Part shown: piece by piece, positions 7,794 to 17,247 of the stretch
Numbering within the stretch: the stretch's first letter is position 1
Layout of the letters: every line of letters starts with the position of its first letter
Assembly (NCBI GenBank): GCA_003538625.1
Contig: DPRR01000039.1
Span: forward strand, 1 to 64,000
DNA: 64,000 bases
Direction: 5' to 3'
Source: Ignavibacteriales bacterium
GTDB lineage: Bacteria; Bacteroidota; Ignavibacteria; Ignavibacteriales; Ignavibacteriaceae
Program-made: the position numbers and the translations under genes
Notes under the pieces: generated by a model
Told to the model about the DNA's origin: nothing
Database searches by the model: none
The model's input: the letters and a program-made list of their open reading frames with translations, nothing else

Positions 7794-8126
7794 TTAATTC
7801 GTTTTTTAATGATGAAATAATAACGAGTAATTATTATAGCAGTCTGCGGGAAACTATGTTTAATCGCAGCTTGACTGAGCTGCGTTAATAGTTTTAATAT
7901 TATGCCTTTGATATTTTTAATCAACGATTTTTATAATGATCAAGTAGGACCCAAACAATTGTAAATTGTTTTTGAAAATAAAGCGGATTTATGAGTAATT
8001 TGGTAAAGAAAGTTCATAATTGCCAATTCTTGGGATTCAAATGCTTGATTTTCTCTTATAAGACTTTATTTTAGAATTTATAAAATAGGATAATACTTTT
8101 TTGAGTCCATTTAACACGCAGATTTC
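7794..8126. other. 333-base non-coding gap with two hairpins
   Basis: No credible reading frame. Two perfect inverted repeats are visible. CGCAGCT (7865-7871) pairs with AGCTGCG (7878-7884) around a six-base loop and can be extended by TAA/TTA past one bulged base. AAACAATT (7953-7960) pairs with AATTGTTT (7964-7971) around GTA, followed by two further T. The first is GC-richer than its surroundings and lacks a T-run. They may terminate the upstream unit or form the leader of the downstream kinase gene. No recognisable riboswitch core was found. Confidence 0.4.
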
Positions 8127-10169
8127 ATGAAAAAAATCGTTCTACTGATTTTACTGATATTGTTGCTATGCAAATTTGATATATATGCTCAGAATTCTAT
8201 TGAGCAAAAAACTCAAGTTCTTATTCAAAATGTGGAAACATCAGAAGGGAATGATAAGGTTAATGCTTATATAAGTTTGCTTGAATATCTGGTTTACACA
8301 CAGCCCTTATTAGTTGACAGTATAGCTAAAGAAGCAATTCAAACATCCAGAAAACTAAATAATAAAAAAGCAGAAATTGAGATTATAATATCTCTCGGTT
8401 ACGCCCATGCAAAATTGCACGAACCATTAGAAGCGCTAAAATATTACCAACAAGCCTACCAAATTGCAAAAAAGATAAAAGATAGTACAGAAATATGTAA
8501 GGTCCTGATTAAAATAGGTTCTGCTAAATTAACAAAAGGAGATATAAACGAATCAATCGGACATTTTATTGAAGCTGAGAATATAGCAATCAGTTTAGAT
8601 GATAATATAAATCTGATTGATGCGACGAATTATTTAGGGATTTCTTATTACCTTATAGATAATCTGGATCAAGCGATAAAATTTTCTGAAGAAGCTTTGA
8701 AACGAAGTATAGAAATTGGATACCGCGATGGGGAAGCATTAGCATATGAACATCTTACAATTGTTAAAATTAAACAAGGCAAGTTTGATGAAGCATTGAA
8801 GTTAAATAACAATGCTCTGATAATTAGAGAAGAACTTGATGACTTACAATCGGTGGCAGGATTATATTATAATTTTTCGGTCATCTACAATAATTTGAAT
8901 GATTTTCCCAAAGCAATCGAGTATACAAAAAAATCAGTAGCTACACGTAAAAGTTTTGGAAATATCTCCGGTGTCGGTTCTAATTACCTTACACTTGGCA
9001 ACATATACATTCGTTCAAATCAGATCGATTCAGCTCTTGTTTATCTGAAAAAAGCATATGATATAAAGATCGAATACGGTGAAATGAGGGCGCTGACCAG
9101 TATAGTTAAAAGTCTTTCAGATGTTTATGAAAAAAAGAATGATTTTAAGAATGCGTTTAAGTATCTGAAAGCTTACAAAATTTACAGCGATTCTTTGTTT
9201 GGTGAAAATTCCAGAAGATTAGCATCCAAGGTACTTGCTCAGCAGGAATTGGTAAGAAAAGAAGATGAAATAAAACACCTTCAGGCGGTTAATGAATTTC
9301 AAAAAGAGATTCAGACTTTCTTAATAATAATAATTGTTTTAATCTTTTTATTAAGCGCTGCTTTTGTAGTACTTTACATCTTAAACCGGAGAGCAAATAA
9401 AAAACTGAGTGCAACCAATAATGAACTAATTAATTTAAATAGAGATCGTGAAAAGTTTTTCAAAATTATTGCGCACGATTTAAGAGCACCATTTCATCCA
9501 ATTATCGGATATTCGGACATAGTGCTTAATGATATTGATAATATGAACAGATACAGCATAAAAGAAGCTGTAACAAATATAAATATCTCTGCAAATAAAA
9601 TTTTTGATTTAATGACAAATCTTCTTCAATGGTTAGGGCTAAATACAGGTAGGATGGAATATAAACCAATAAATTTTGATCTTAACGAAGAGTTAGATTT
9701 TACTTTGAAATTATTTTCAAACAACATTACAAATAAATCATTAAAGATTAATAACAACATTAAAAATAATACTTCAGTCTATGCTGATAAATCAATGGTT
9801 GGAATAATTCTAAGAAATATTTTATCCAACGCTATAAAGTTTTCACTGGAAAATGGAGTAATAAATATCTCATCTATACAAAAGCACCATTATATTGAAA
9901 TAGAGATACAAGATTATGGTGTAGGTATTCCAGCAGATCAATTAGAATCGCTTTTTACAAATGAAATGAAATCAACCAAGGGTACCAGGAACGAAAGCGG
10001 TACGGGATTAGGGCTATTGCTTTGTAAAGAAATGGCAGAACTTAACAAAGGTAATTTAATAGTTGAAAGTGAACTGCATCTTGGAACTACAATAAAATTT
10101 ACTCTACCACGATCGATATCTGAGAATATTGAATCTGCATTAAAAATAAAGGAATTTAATCAGAATTAG
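8127..10169 (+). CDS. TPR-containing sensor histidine kinase
   Basis: Membrane sensor kinase of 680 residues. Signal peptide at 1-22, a run of tetratricopeptide repeats at about 65-365 (periplasmic sensor), a short coiled region, a membrane helix at about 396-417, then the cytoplasmic kinase. The phospho-acceptor is H450 in FFKIIAHDLRAPF. The ATP-binding domain has the N-box N568 (ILSNAIKF), G1 DYGVGIP and G2 GTGLGLLLCKEM. This architecture is common in Bacteroidota and Ignavibacteria. No response-regulator gene is adjacent, so it is an orphan kinase and its signal is unknown. The long upstream gap suggests its own promoter. Confidence 0.93.
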   Translation: MKKIVLLILLILLLCKFDIYAQNSIEQKTQVLIQNVETSEGNDKVNAYISLLEYLVYTQPLLVDSIAKEAIQTSRKLNNKKAEIEIIISLGYAHAKLHEPLEALKYYQQAYQIAKKIKDSTEICKVLIKIGSAKLTKGDINESIGHFIEAENIAISLDDNINLIDATNYLGISYYLIDNLDQAIKFSEEALKRSIEIGYRDGEALAYEHLTIVKIKQGKFDEALKLNNNALIIREELDDLQSVAGLYYNFSVIYNNLNDFPKAIEYTKKSVATRKSFGNISGVGSNYLTLGNIYIRSNQIDSALVYLKKAYDIKIEYGEMRALTSIVKSLSDVYEKKNDFKNAFKYLKAYKIYSDSLFGENSRRLASKVLAQQELVRKEDEIKHLQAVNEFQKEIQTFLIIIIVLIFLLSAAFVVLYILNRRANKKLSATNNELINLNRDREKFFKIIAHDLRAPFHPIIGYSDIVLNDIDNMNRYSIKEAVTNINISANKIFDLMTNLLQWLGLNTGRMEYKPINFDLNEELDFTLKLFSNNITNKSLKINNNIKNNTSVYADKSMVGIILRNILSNAIKFSLENGVINISSIQKHHYIEIEIQDYGVGIPADQLESLFTNEMKSTKGTRNESGTGLGLLLCKEMAELNKGNLIVESELHLGTTIKFTLPRSISENIESALKIKEFNQN

Positions 10170-10301
10170 TTCATCTAAAACATACAAAAACTCACTTTAC
10201 TATCATTCCAAAATTAAAAATTAGTCACTTTAAGGCATCAATTTCAGTACAACACTAAAAAGTACCTGATTTTTTCTTGCTACTTTATTTTCAATGAGTT
10301 G

Positions 10302-10309
10302 TATATTTG
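10302..10309 (+). promoter_or_regulatory. Possible Bacteroidota-type promoter -7 element
   Basis: TATATTTG matches the TAnnTTTG -7 consensus known from Bacteroidota and lies 38 bases before the ATG of the M16 protease gene. A clear -33 TTTG is not seen, so this is weak. Confidence 0.28.
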
Positions 10310-10347
10310 CAGGACAATTTTGTAATTATTTTTTCCGGAGAACTTAA

Positions 10348-13188
10348 ATGATAAATAATTTGGTTAGAAAATCGCTACTGCTTTTAATATTATTTTTTGT
10401 AACATCCATAAATGCTCAAACAGATTTTAAACTGGATTATGAAAAATACACTTTACAAAATGGTTTGCAGGTAATTCTGCATCAAGATAAATCCGATCCG
10501 ATAACAGCTGTATCCATACAATATCACGTCGGCTCTAATAGAGAGACTCCGGGTAAAACCGGCTTTGCTCATTTGTTTGAACATATTATGTTTCAGGAAT
10601 CCCAGCACGTTCCGCAGGATCAGTTTTTTAAGCTAATACAGGGCAATGGAGGCACTCTAAATGGTGGTACCTGGCAAGACGGTACAATGTATTTTGAAAT
10701 TGTTCCAAACAGTGCTCTTGAGTTAGCACTATGGCTTGAATCTGATAGAATGGGTTTTATGCTTCCAACAGTTACTTATGATGCTTTTCAGAATCAGCAG
10801 AATGTAGTGCAAAATGAGAAACGACAGAATTATAATAATCAACCATACGGTCAGACTAGCTATCTGATTGGTAAATTACTTTATCCCGAGGGTCATCCCT
10901 ACAATTGGACAACAATAGGTGCGCTTGAAGACTTGCAAAATGCTACACTTAAAGATGTTCATGATTTTTATACTAAATGGTATGGACCAAATAATGCAAC
11001 ACTTGTCGTTGCCGGTGATTTTGATGTTGATCAAACAAAAGCATGGATTAAAAAATATTTTGGTGAGATCAAATCTTCTGCTCCGGTTGCTCCACTAAAA
11101 CCACAACTTGTTAAATTAAATGATTGGAAACGCGCATCTTATGAAGATAATTTTGCTCAATCGCCGGAACTTACGATGCTATTCCCGGGTGTTGAACAAT
11201 TTTCTAAGGACAGTTATGCATTAGATATTTTAGCAGACCTGATTGGAAGAGGTAAAAAATCTCCTTTGTATAAAATTGTTGTGGAAGAAAAAAAACTTGC
11301 TCCAAGCGTTATGACTTACAATAACAGCGGTGAAGTTGCAGGTGATTTCAGGATAAGAATCAGAACATTTCCAAATAAAAACCTTACAGAAGTTGAAAAT
11401 GCAATCAAAGAATCGTTTGCAAAATTTGAAAAGGATAGTTTTACTGAAACCGATCTTGCAAGAACTAAAGCGGGAATCGAAACAAGTTTTTATAATGGAA
11501 TATCGAGTGTATTGGGAAAATCAAGACAACTTGCAAGTTATAATGTTTTTACCGGTTCACCTGATTTTCTAAATACTGATTTAAATAACAGTCTCTCTGT
11601 TACATCAGAAGATGTTTGGCGTGTTTATAATCAATATATAAAAAATCAGAAATATGTTCTTTTAAGTATTGTTCCAAATGGGAAACTAGAACTTGCAGCA
11701 GAAAATTCATCTTTGTTTGAGATTACTGGTGATAATCTGAAATCATTTACAGAAGAAGAAAAAGAATCAATTAAAAATAAACCTGATAATCTGGTCAAGG
11801 TTGAAAAAATAGAATCAAACTTTGATAGATCAAAGCAGCCTCTAAATGGTCCTGATCCATTGTTGAAAGAGTATAACATCTGGGATAATAAATTATCAAA
11901 AGGAATAAAAATACTTGGCATCGAACAAAATGAACTTCCTCTAATAGATTTTCAAATTACTATTAAAGGTGGTTTACTTCTAGATGATATTAATAAAGTA
12001 GGTTCCGCAAATTTAGTAAGCAAAATGTTAATGCAGGGGACGAAGAATAAAACCCCGCTTGAATTAGAACAAGCTATAGAAGATCTTGGATCGAATATTA
12101 ACATTCAAACTACAGATGAATCAGTATTGATTCGTGCAAATTGCCTCTCCACAAAATTTGATGAAACATTTAAACTTATTGAAGAAATATTATTTGAACC
12201 ACGCTGGGATGCAAAAGAGTTTGATCGGCTGAAAAATGAAACAATAGAATTAATTAAGAGAAGCAAAACATCTGCCAGCAGCACCGCTTCAATGGTATTT
12301 TCAAAACTGATTTATGGTGATGACAATATTTTATCTAAAAATATTCTGGGCACTGAACAATCATTAACAGCAATAACTCTGGATGATTTAAAGAATTATT
12401 ATTCAAAAAGTTTTGCTCATCAAAACGCAAACATAACTATTGCAGGAAATATAAGTAAAGAGAATGCTGTGAACGTTTTTAAGAGTTTAGAAAATAGATG
12501 GGAAAATGTTGATGTTAATATTCCACAGCCAAAATTCGTTAATGAAATAAAATCATCAACGGTTTATTTTGTTGATTTTCCGGGAGCTAAACAATCGGAA
12601 ATAAGAATTGGAACTACAGGATTAGCTTTTACAGATCCCGATTATTTTAAAGCAACCGTAATGAACTATAAACTTGGCGGCAGTTTTAATGGAATTGTAA
12701 ATCTTATTTTGCGTGAAGAAAAAGGTTATACTTATGGTGCAAGGACAGGATTTACCGGATCTGAATATCCCGGTTACTTTGTTGCTTCCGCCGGTGTGCA
12801 ATCTGATGCAACATTGGAATCAGCACAAATATTTAGAGATGAAATGATAAAATATAGAAATGGAATATCAGCAGAAGATTTAAAATTTACCAAAGATGCT
12901 TTGATAAAATCTAATGCACTTAGATTTGAAACAATCGGAGCGTTAAGAGGAATGTTATCTCAAATTGCATGGTACAATCTTCCTTTTAATTATATACAAG
13001 ATCAGGAAAAACAGATTTCTGATATGACAATTGAACAACACAAATCACTGGCTCAAAAATATATTAATCCCGACAAAATGATTTATCTGGTTGTTGGTGA
13101 TAAGGAAACACAGATGAATAATTTGTCCAAGTTAGGTTTTGGTAATCCCGTACTTTTGGATAAGGAAGGAAACAGAATTATCAATTAA
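10348..13188 (+). CDS. M16 family zinc metallopeptidase, two-half (insulinase-like)
   Basis: Secreted or periplasmic zinc protease of 946 residues with signal peptide (about 1-24, ending INAQ). The inverted zinc motif HLFEH gives ligands H75 and H79 and catalytic E78. The third ligand is E157 in NVVQNEKRQ. The C-terminal half (about 515-930) is a second M16 domain that lacks HxxEH but keeps the Arg/Tyr region YTYGARTGF used for substrate binding. The protein is therefore a fusion of catalytic and non-catalytic halves, as in many Bacteroidota M16 proteins. GGAG precedes the ATG by eight bases. Probable role: degradation of peptides or misfolded proteins in the envelope. Confidence 0.95.
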   Translation: MINNLVRKSLLLLILFFVTSINAQTDFKLDYEKYTLQNGLQVILHQDKSDPITAVSIQYHVGSNRETPGKTGFAHLFEHIMFQESQHVPQDQFFKLIQGNGGTLNGGTWQDGTMYFEIVPNSALELALWLESDRMGFMLPTVTYDAFQNQQNVVQNEKRQNYNNQPYGQTSYLIGKLLYPEGHPYNWTTIGALEDLQNATLKDVHDFYTKWYGPNNATLVVAGDFDVDQTKAWIKKYFGEIKSSAPVAPLKPQLVKLNDWKRASYEDNFAQSPELTMLFPGVEQFSKDSYALDILADLIGRGKKSPLYKIVVEEKKLAPSVMTYNNSGEVAGDFRIRIRTFPNKNLTEVENAIKESFAKFEKDSFTETDLARTKAGIETSFYNGISSVLGKSRQLASYNVFTGSPDFLNTDLNNSLSVTSEDVWRVYNQYIKNQKYVLLSIVPNGKLELAAENSSLFEITGDNLKSFTEEEKESIKNKPDNLVKVEKIESNFDRSKQPLNGPDPLLKEYNIWDNKLSKGIKILGIEQNELPLIDFQITIKGGLLLDDINKVGSANLVSKMLMQGTKNKTPLELEQAIEDLGSNINIQTTDESVLIRANCLSTKFDETFKLIEEILFEPRWDAKEFDRLKNETIELIKRSKTSASSTASMVFSKLIYGDDNILSKNILGTEQSLTAITLDDLKNYYSKSFAHQNANITIAGNISKENAVNVFKSLENRWENVDVNIPQPKFVNEIKSSTVYFVDFPGAKQSEIRIGTTGLAFTDPDYFKATVMNYKLGGSFNGIVNLILREEKGYTYGARTGFTGSEYPGYFVASAGVQSDATLESAQIFRDEMIKYRNGISAEDLKFTKDALIKSNALRFETIGALRGMLSQIAWYNLPFNYIQDQEKQISDMTIEQHKSLAQKYINPDKMIYLVVGDKETQMNNLSKLGFGNPVLLDKEGNRIIN

Positions 13189-13290
13189 TTTTAAGTCGAT
13201 TCTGATATTTACTATTGATTATACGGATATTAACAGAATTATTTCTCAAATTATTATTTTTGATTTTATCAAACTTTTTTAGGATTACAA

Positions 13291-15090
13291 ATGAATTGGT
13301 TATGCAGATTAAAAAATATTACTCAAGGACTTTTCGTATTACTATTTTTCGTTCTTACGCAAAGCAGTTTTAGCCAAACTGAAGATGTTGCAAATATTTC
13401 AGTAACGAATAAACTTTTACAAGTCAAGCAGGGCGGAACAATTTCAGTTGATATATCATTAGCTGTAAAATCCGGCTGGCATATAAATTCCAATAAACCA
13501 AATGACGACTTTTTAATTCCAAGTGTTATCAGTGCAAAAGCTAGTGGAATTAAACTAATAAATATAAAATATCCGCAGGCGCATGAACTAAAGTTGTCAT
13601 TTTCAGAAGAACCTGTTTCTGTGTATGAAGGAATTGTAAATGCAGCACTTACATTCCAGGCTGATAAAGAAATTAAAGTTGGTAAACAAAACGTTAGTGT
13701 TACACTGGAATATCAGGCATGTAATGATGTTTCCTGCATGCCGCCAACTGAAACAACAACTAATTTTGAAGTTGAAGTAATTGAAAATAATAATTTAATC
13801 AATGAAGAGAATGATGGATCTCAATCAGAAAAAATTTCATCAACAGACACTGTTAAGACTGAACTTGTAAATCCCAGGCCTGTGAATGGAAATGACAGTT
13901 CAATTGCTTCAACATTGGAGAGCAGTGGATTATTTTTGAGTTTAATTTTTATTTTCCTTGCAGGGTTAGCATTAAATCTTACACCTTGTGTTTACCCCTT
14001 AATTCCAATTACCATAGGATATTTTGGAGGACAGGCTGAAGGGAAGACGAGTAGATTGGTTATGCTTGGCTTACTTTACATGCTTGGTATGGCATTAACT
14101 TATTCGGTTGTTGGTGTTGTAACTTCACTCAGCGGAGCAGTATTTGGCACTTTACTCCAGAATCCGATTGTTATTATTGGAATTGTACTTTTATTTGTTG
14201 CACTAGCATTAAGTCAGTTTGGTGTTTATGAATTTAAATTACCGGATTCCTGGGTTGCAAAAGCCGGAGGCGCAAAGGGCGGAGGCTATGGTGCATTTTT
14301 TATGGGCTTAACAATGGGAATTGTTGCCGCACCTTGTATTGGACCTTTTGTTCTTGGACTTGTAACTTATGTTGCCGCAAAAGGGGATCCACTTTATGGC
14401 TTTCTTATGTTCTTCGTTCTCGCACTTGGCTTGGGCTTTCCATATTTATTGTTAGCAATCTTCTCGGGAAAAATAAAGAACTTACCAAGAGCGGGTCTAT
14501 GGATGGATGGTGTAAAGCATATTTTTGGTTTTTTATTAATCGGAATGGCATTTTATTTTCTTGATCCCATATTGCCAAAACACATTCAAGGATATTCACT
14601 TCCAATATTTGGAATTATTGCCGCTTTAATACTCCTGTTTGTTGATAAAACCGCCAATGATGCAAAAGGATTTAAAATATTTAAAATTATTTTTTCAGTA
14701 TTAGTTTTGGCAGTATCTGCGTATGCATTAAAACCAAATGAAAATTTAGAACCCGAATGGAAAAAATTCAGTATTGTAAACTATGAAGCATCCTTAAATA
14801 ATAATGAAAGAATGGTAATCGATTTTTATGCTGATTGGTGCATACCCTGTAAAGAATTGGATGCACTTACTTTTTCCGATCAGAGAGTTTTAAATGAATT
14901 TACTCGATTTACGGTTTATAAAGTGGATATGACTCAAAATAATGAAACCAATGAATTGCTCAGAAAAAAGTTTAATGTAATTGGAATGCCAACTGTACTT
15001 GTAATTGATTCTAATGGAAACGAAACTAAACGATTAACAGGTTTTGTAAATGCTGATGAATTTTTAACTTTTATCAAAAATATAAATTGA
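13291..15090 (+). CDS. dsbD: Protein-disulfide reductase DsbD
   Basis: Passes electrons from cytoplasmic thioredoxin across the membrane to periplasmic thiols (disulfide isomerase, cytochrome c maturation). The 599 residues contain all three expected domains. After a signal peptide comes an N-terminal domain with C144 and C149. The multi-pass membrane domain (about 207-480) carries C233 in NLTPCVYPL and C349 in VAAPCIGPF. A C-terminal thioredoxin domain has the motif WCIPC (C517, C520). All six catalytic cysteines are present, so it should be active. A strong terminator follows at 15132-15157. Confidence 0.96.
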   Translation: MNWLCRLKNITQGLFVLLFFVLTQSSFSQTEDVANISVTNKLLQVKQGGTISVDISLAVKSGWHINSNKPNDDFLIPSVISAKASGIKLINIKYPQAHELKLSFSEEPVSVYEGIVNAALTFQADKEIKVGKQNVSVTLEYQACNDVSCMPPTETTTNFEVEVIENNNLINEENDGSQSEKISSTDTVKTELVNPRPVNGNDSSIASTLESSGLFLSLIFIFLAGLALNLTPCVYPLIPITIGYFGGQAEGKTSRLVMLGLLYMLGMALTYSVVGVVTSLSGAVFGTLLQNPIVIIGIVLLFVALALSQFGVYEFKLPDSWVAKAGGAKGGGYGAFFMGLTMGIVAAPCIGPFVLGLVTYVAAKGDPLYGFLMFFVLALGLGFPYLLLAIFSGKIKNLPRAGLWMDGVKHIFGFLLIGMAFYFLDPILPKHIQGYSLPIFGIIAALILLFVDKTANDAKGFKIFKIIFSVLVLAVSAYALKPNENLEPEWKKFSIVNYEASLNNNERMVIDFYADWCIPCKELDALTFSDQRVLNEFTRFTVYKVDMTQNNETNELLRKKFNVIGMPTVLVIDSNGNETKRLTGFVNADEFLTFIKNIN

Positions 15091-15131
15091 TGGATCAATT
15101 AGCGGGTTAAAATCTTCATTGGATATTGGAT

Positions 15132-15157
15132 AAAGGGAGCATAGTCTCCCTTTTTTT
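15132..15157 (+). terminator. Rho-independent terminator after dsbD
   Basis: AAAGGGAG (15132-15139) and CTCCCTTT (15146-15153) form a perfect eight-pair stem with loop CATAGT, followed by continued T to 15157. It lies 41 bases after the dsbD stop and separates it from the convergent ABC-F gene. Confidence 0.88.
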
Positions 15158-15204
15158 ATATCTGCTTAATCTGCAATTTTGATGCTGAGATACTTACAAT
15201 AGAA

Positions 15205-17097
15205 TTAAGATAAACTGTTTTTCAAATTCTCCAATTCATCCCAGCGCTCATAAAGTTTTTTTACTTTTTCTTTGGCAGTATCCAGTCTAATATTTAATTC
15301 GTTTGTTTGATAAGAATACTTTTCAAAAAAATCCGGGGAACTATAGATTTTCTCAATTTCTTCAACTTCAGATTCAGCTTGCATAATTTTATCTTCAATT
15401 TGCTCGAGTTCCATCGCATCTTTATAGCTTAATTTTTTTTGCCTGCTTTTGATTCTGGAATCTTCATTTTCTGATTTGGGAATTATATCTCGATTGTGCT
15501 TTTCTCTGATTTTTTTCTTTTCAATATAAAAATCATACCCGCCTTCACTGTAATAAATTTCTTCGTTGCCTTCCAACGCTAAAATTCCATCACAAATGCG
15601 ATTGAGAAAATATCTATCGTGGCTAACAACCACTACACAACCATCAAAAGCCAGTAATGCTTCTTCAAGAATTCTTAGAGTTGGTAAATCGAGATCGTTT
15701 GTAGGTTCATCAAGCATGAGAAAATTACCGCCATTACATAAAATCTTCGCAAGCGTTAATCTGCTTTTTTCTCCGCCTGATAATCTTCCGACCAAGGTAT
15801 TAATTCTGTCATCAGAAAATAGAAATCTTCTTAAGTAAGTCCAGATACTTAATTGTTGTTTACCAAACTTTACAGTTTCAATTCCTTCTCCGATCGCTTT
15901 TATTACTGTATCCTCATCACATAGTAATATTCTTGCCTGATCTACATAATTAAATTGAGTGGTTTCACCAATTTCCATCTTCCCAAAAGTAGGAGGGATA
16001 ACTCCTAGAATCATTTTAAGTAAAGTTGTTTTGCCGACACCATTTTGTCCGACTACTCCAATTTTTTTTCCTGGTTCAAAAATGAAATTAAAATTTTTAA
16101 ATAATAACCTGTCTCCAAGTTTTATTCCAACATCCTTAAATTCTAAAACTTTTTTACCAAGCCTTTCTGCAGGTGGTATAATTAACTCAACGTCCAATTC
16201 GATTTCATAATCATTTTGTGAAGCAACTTCATGATAATTATCAAGACGGCTCTTAGCTTTAGTTCTGCGCGCTTTAGGTCCGCGTTTTACCCATTCAAGT
16301 TCACGACGCAAAAACATTTGTCTTTTACGTTCTTCAACTTCTTTAATTGCGTGTCGTTCAGCTTTATTAATTAAGTATTCCGTGTAGTTACCTTGATGCG
16401 AATAAAATGTACCGGAGGAAAGTTCAACAATTCTATTAGCAATTCTGTCAAGAAAATATCTATCGTGAGTTACGAAAATGCAGGTCCCGTTGTATTGAGC
16501 TAGAAAATCTTCCAGCCATTCAATGGATTTTGTATCAAGATGGTTTGTTGGTTAATCTAGAATAAGTAAATCGGGTTTTGAAATTAATGCTCTGCATAGT
16601 GCTACCCGCCTTTTTTCGCCACCGGAGAGTGATTTGATATCGCGATCAGCTTCAGGAGCATCTAATGAACTTATGAGCATACTGATTCTTTTATCCAGGT
16701 TCCATGAATCCTGCTGTAGTATTTTTTCTTCAAGATTATGTTTATTCCAGGCATCAAAAGGAGTGTCTTCATATTGTTTGATTAGATTTATTTCTAACGA
16801 AGCACCCTCGAGAATATTTTCGTAAACATTTTTGTACTCATCCAATGTAAATTCCTGTGAAAGAAATCCGATGATTAAATCTTTTTTCCTGGCAACTTCA
16901 CCTGAATCTGGTTGTAATAATCCTGAAATAATTTTTAAGAAAGTAGATTTACCGGCTCCGTTCCTTCCAACTAATCCAATATGATCTCCTTCATGTACAC
17001 TTAGAGAAGCTTTATCAAGAATTATCTGCTCACCAAAGTTAACTTCTAATTCAAGAGCTGATAGAATAACGGAAGTAACGTTTATAGACATACACAA
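15205..17097 (-). pseudogene. uup: Uup-like ABC-F ATPase, interrupted by an in-frame stop
   Basis: Two-domain ABC-F protein, about 630 codons if read through. The first ATPase domain has Walker A GRNGAGKST and signature LSGGEKRR, then reads LLILD and hits TAA at 16552-16554, exactly where the Walker B glutamate (usually GAA) belongs. The same frame continues without other stops: PTNHLDTKSIEW, the VTHDRYFLDRI switch region, and the ABC-F linker. Domain two follows with Walker A GQNGVGKTT, signature LSGGEKSR and an intact LMLDEPTND. The coiled C-terminus (KKLSYKDAMELEQ) is Uup-type. The pieces appear as frames 16552-17097 and 15205-16317. One base (GAA to TAA) explains it: a real nonsense mutation or a sequence error. 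ABC-F proteins act on ribosomes; Uup also affects transposon excision and growth fitness. Confidence 0.85.
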
Positions 17098-17123
17098 ACA
17101 TTGATTATAATTTTTTTGATGCG

Positions 17124-17131
17124 CAAATATA
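17124..17131 (-). promoter_or_regulatory. Possible promoter -7 element for the ABC-F gene
   Basis: On the minus strand the bases read TATATTTG, matching the Bacteroidota TAnnTTTG element, 27 bases before the start codon. No convincing -33 partner is visible. Confidence 0.28.
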
Positions 17132-17247
17132 CATCAACCGATTCAATAATTTTGATTAAATAAATTTTCTATAATTACCTGCACATCTTTAAAAATTTAT
17201 TACTTAATTTTCAATTACGAGTTTCATCAATATTTCAGGATCATAAA

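Noticed and set aside
16552..16554. TAA as a sense codon (alternative genetic code) in the ABC-F gene
   Set aside because: TAA terminates many other genes in the window, so a recoded TAA is not credible.
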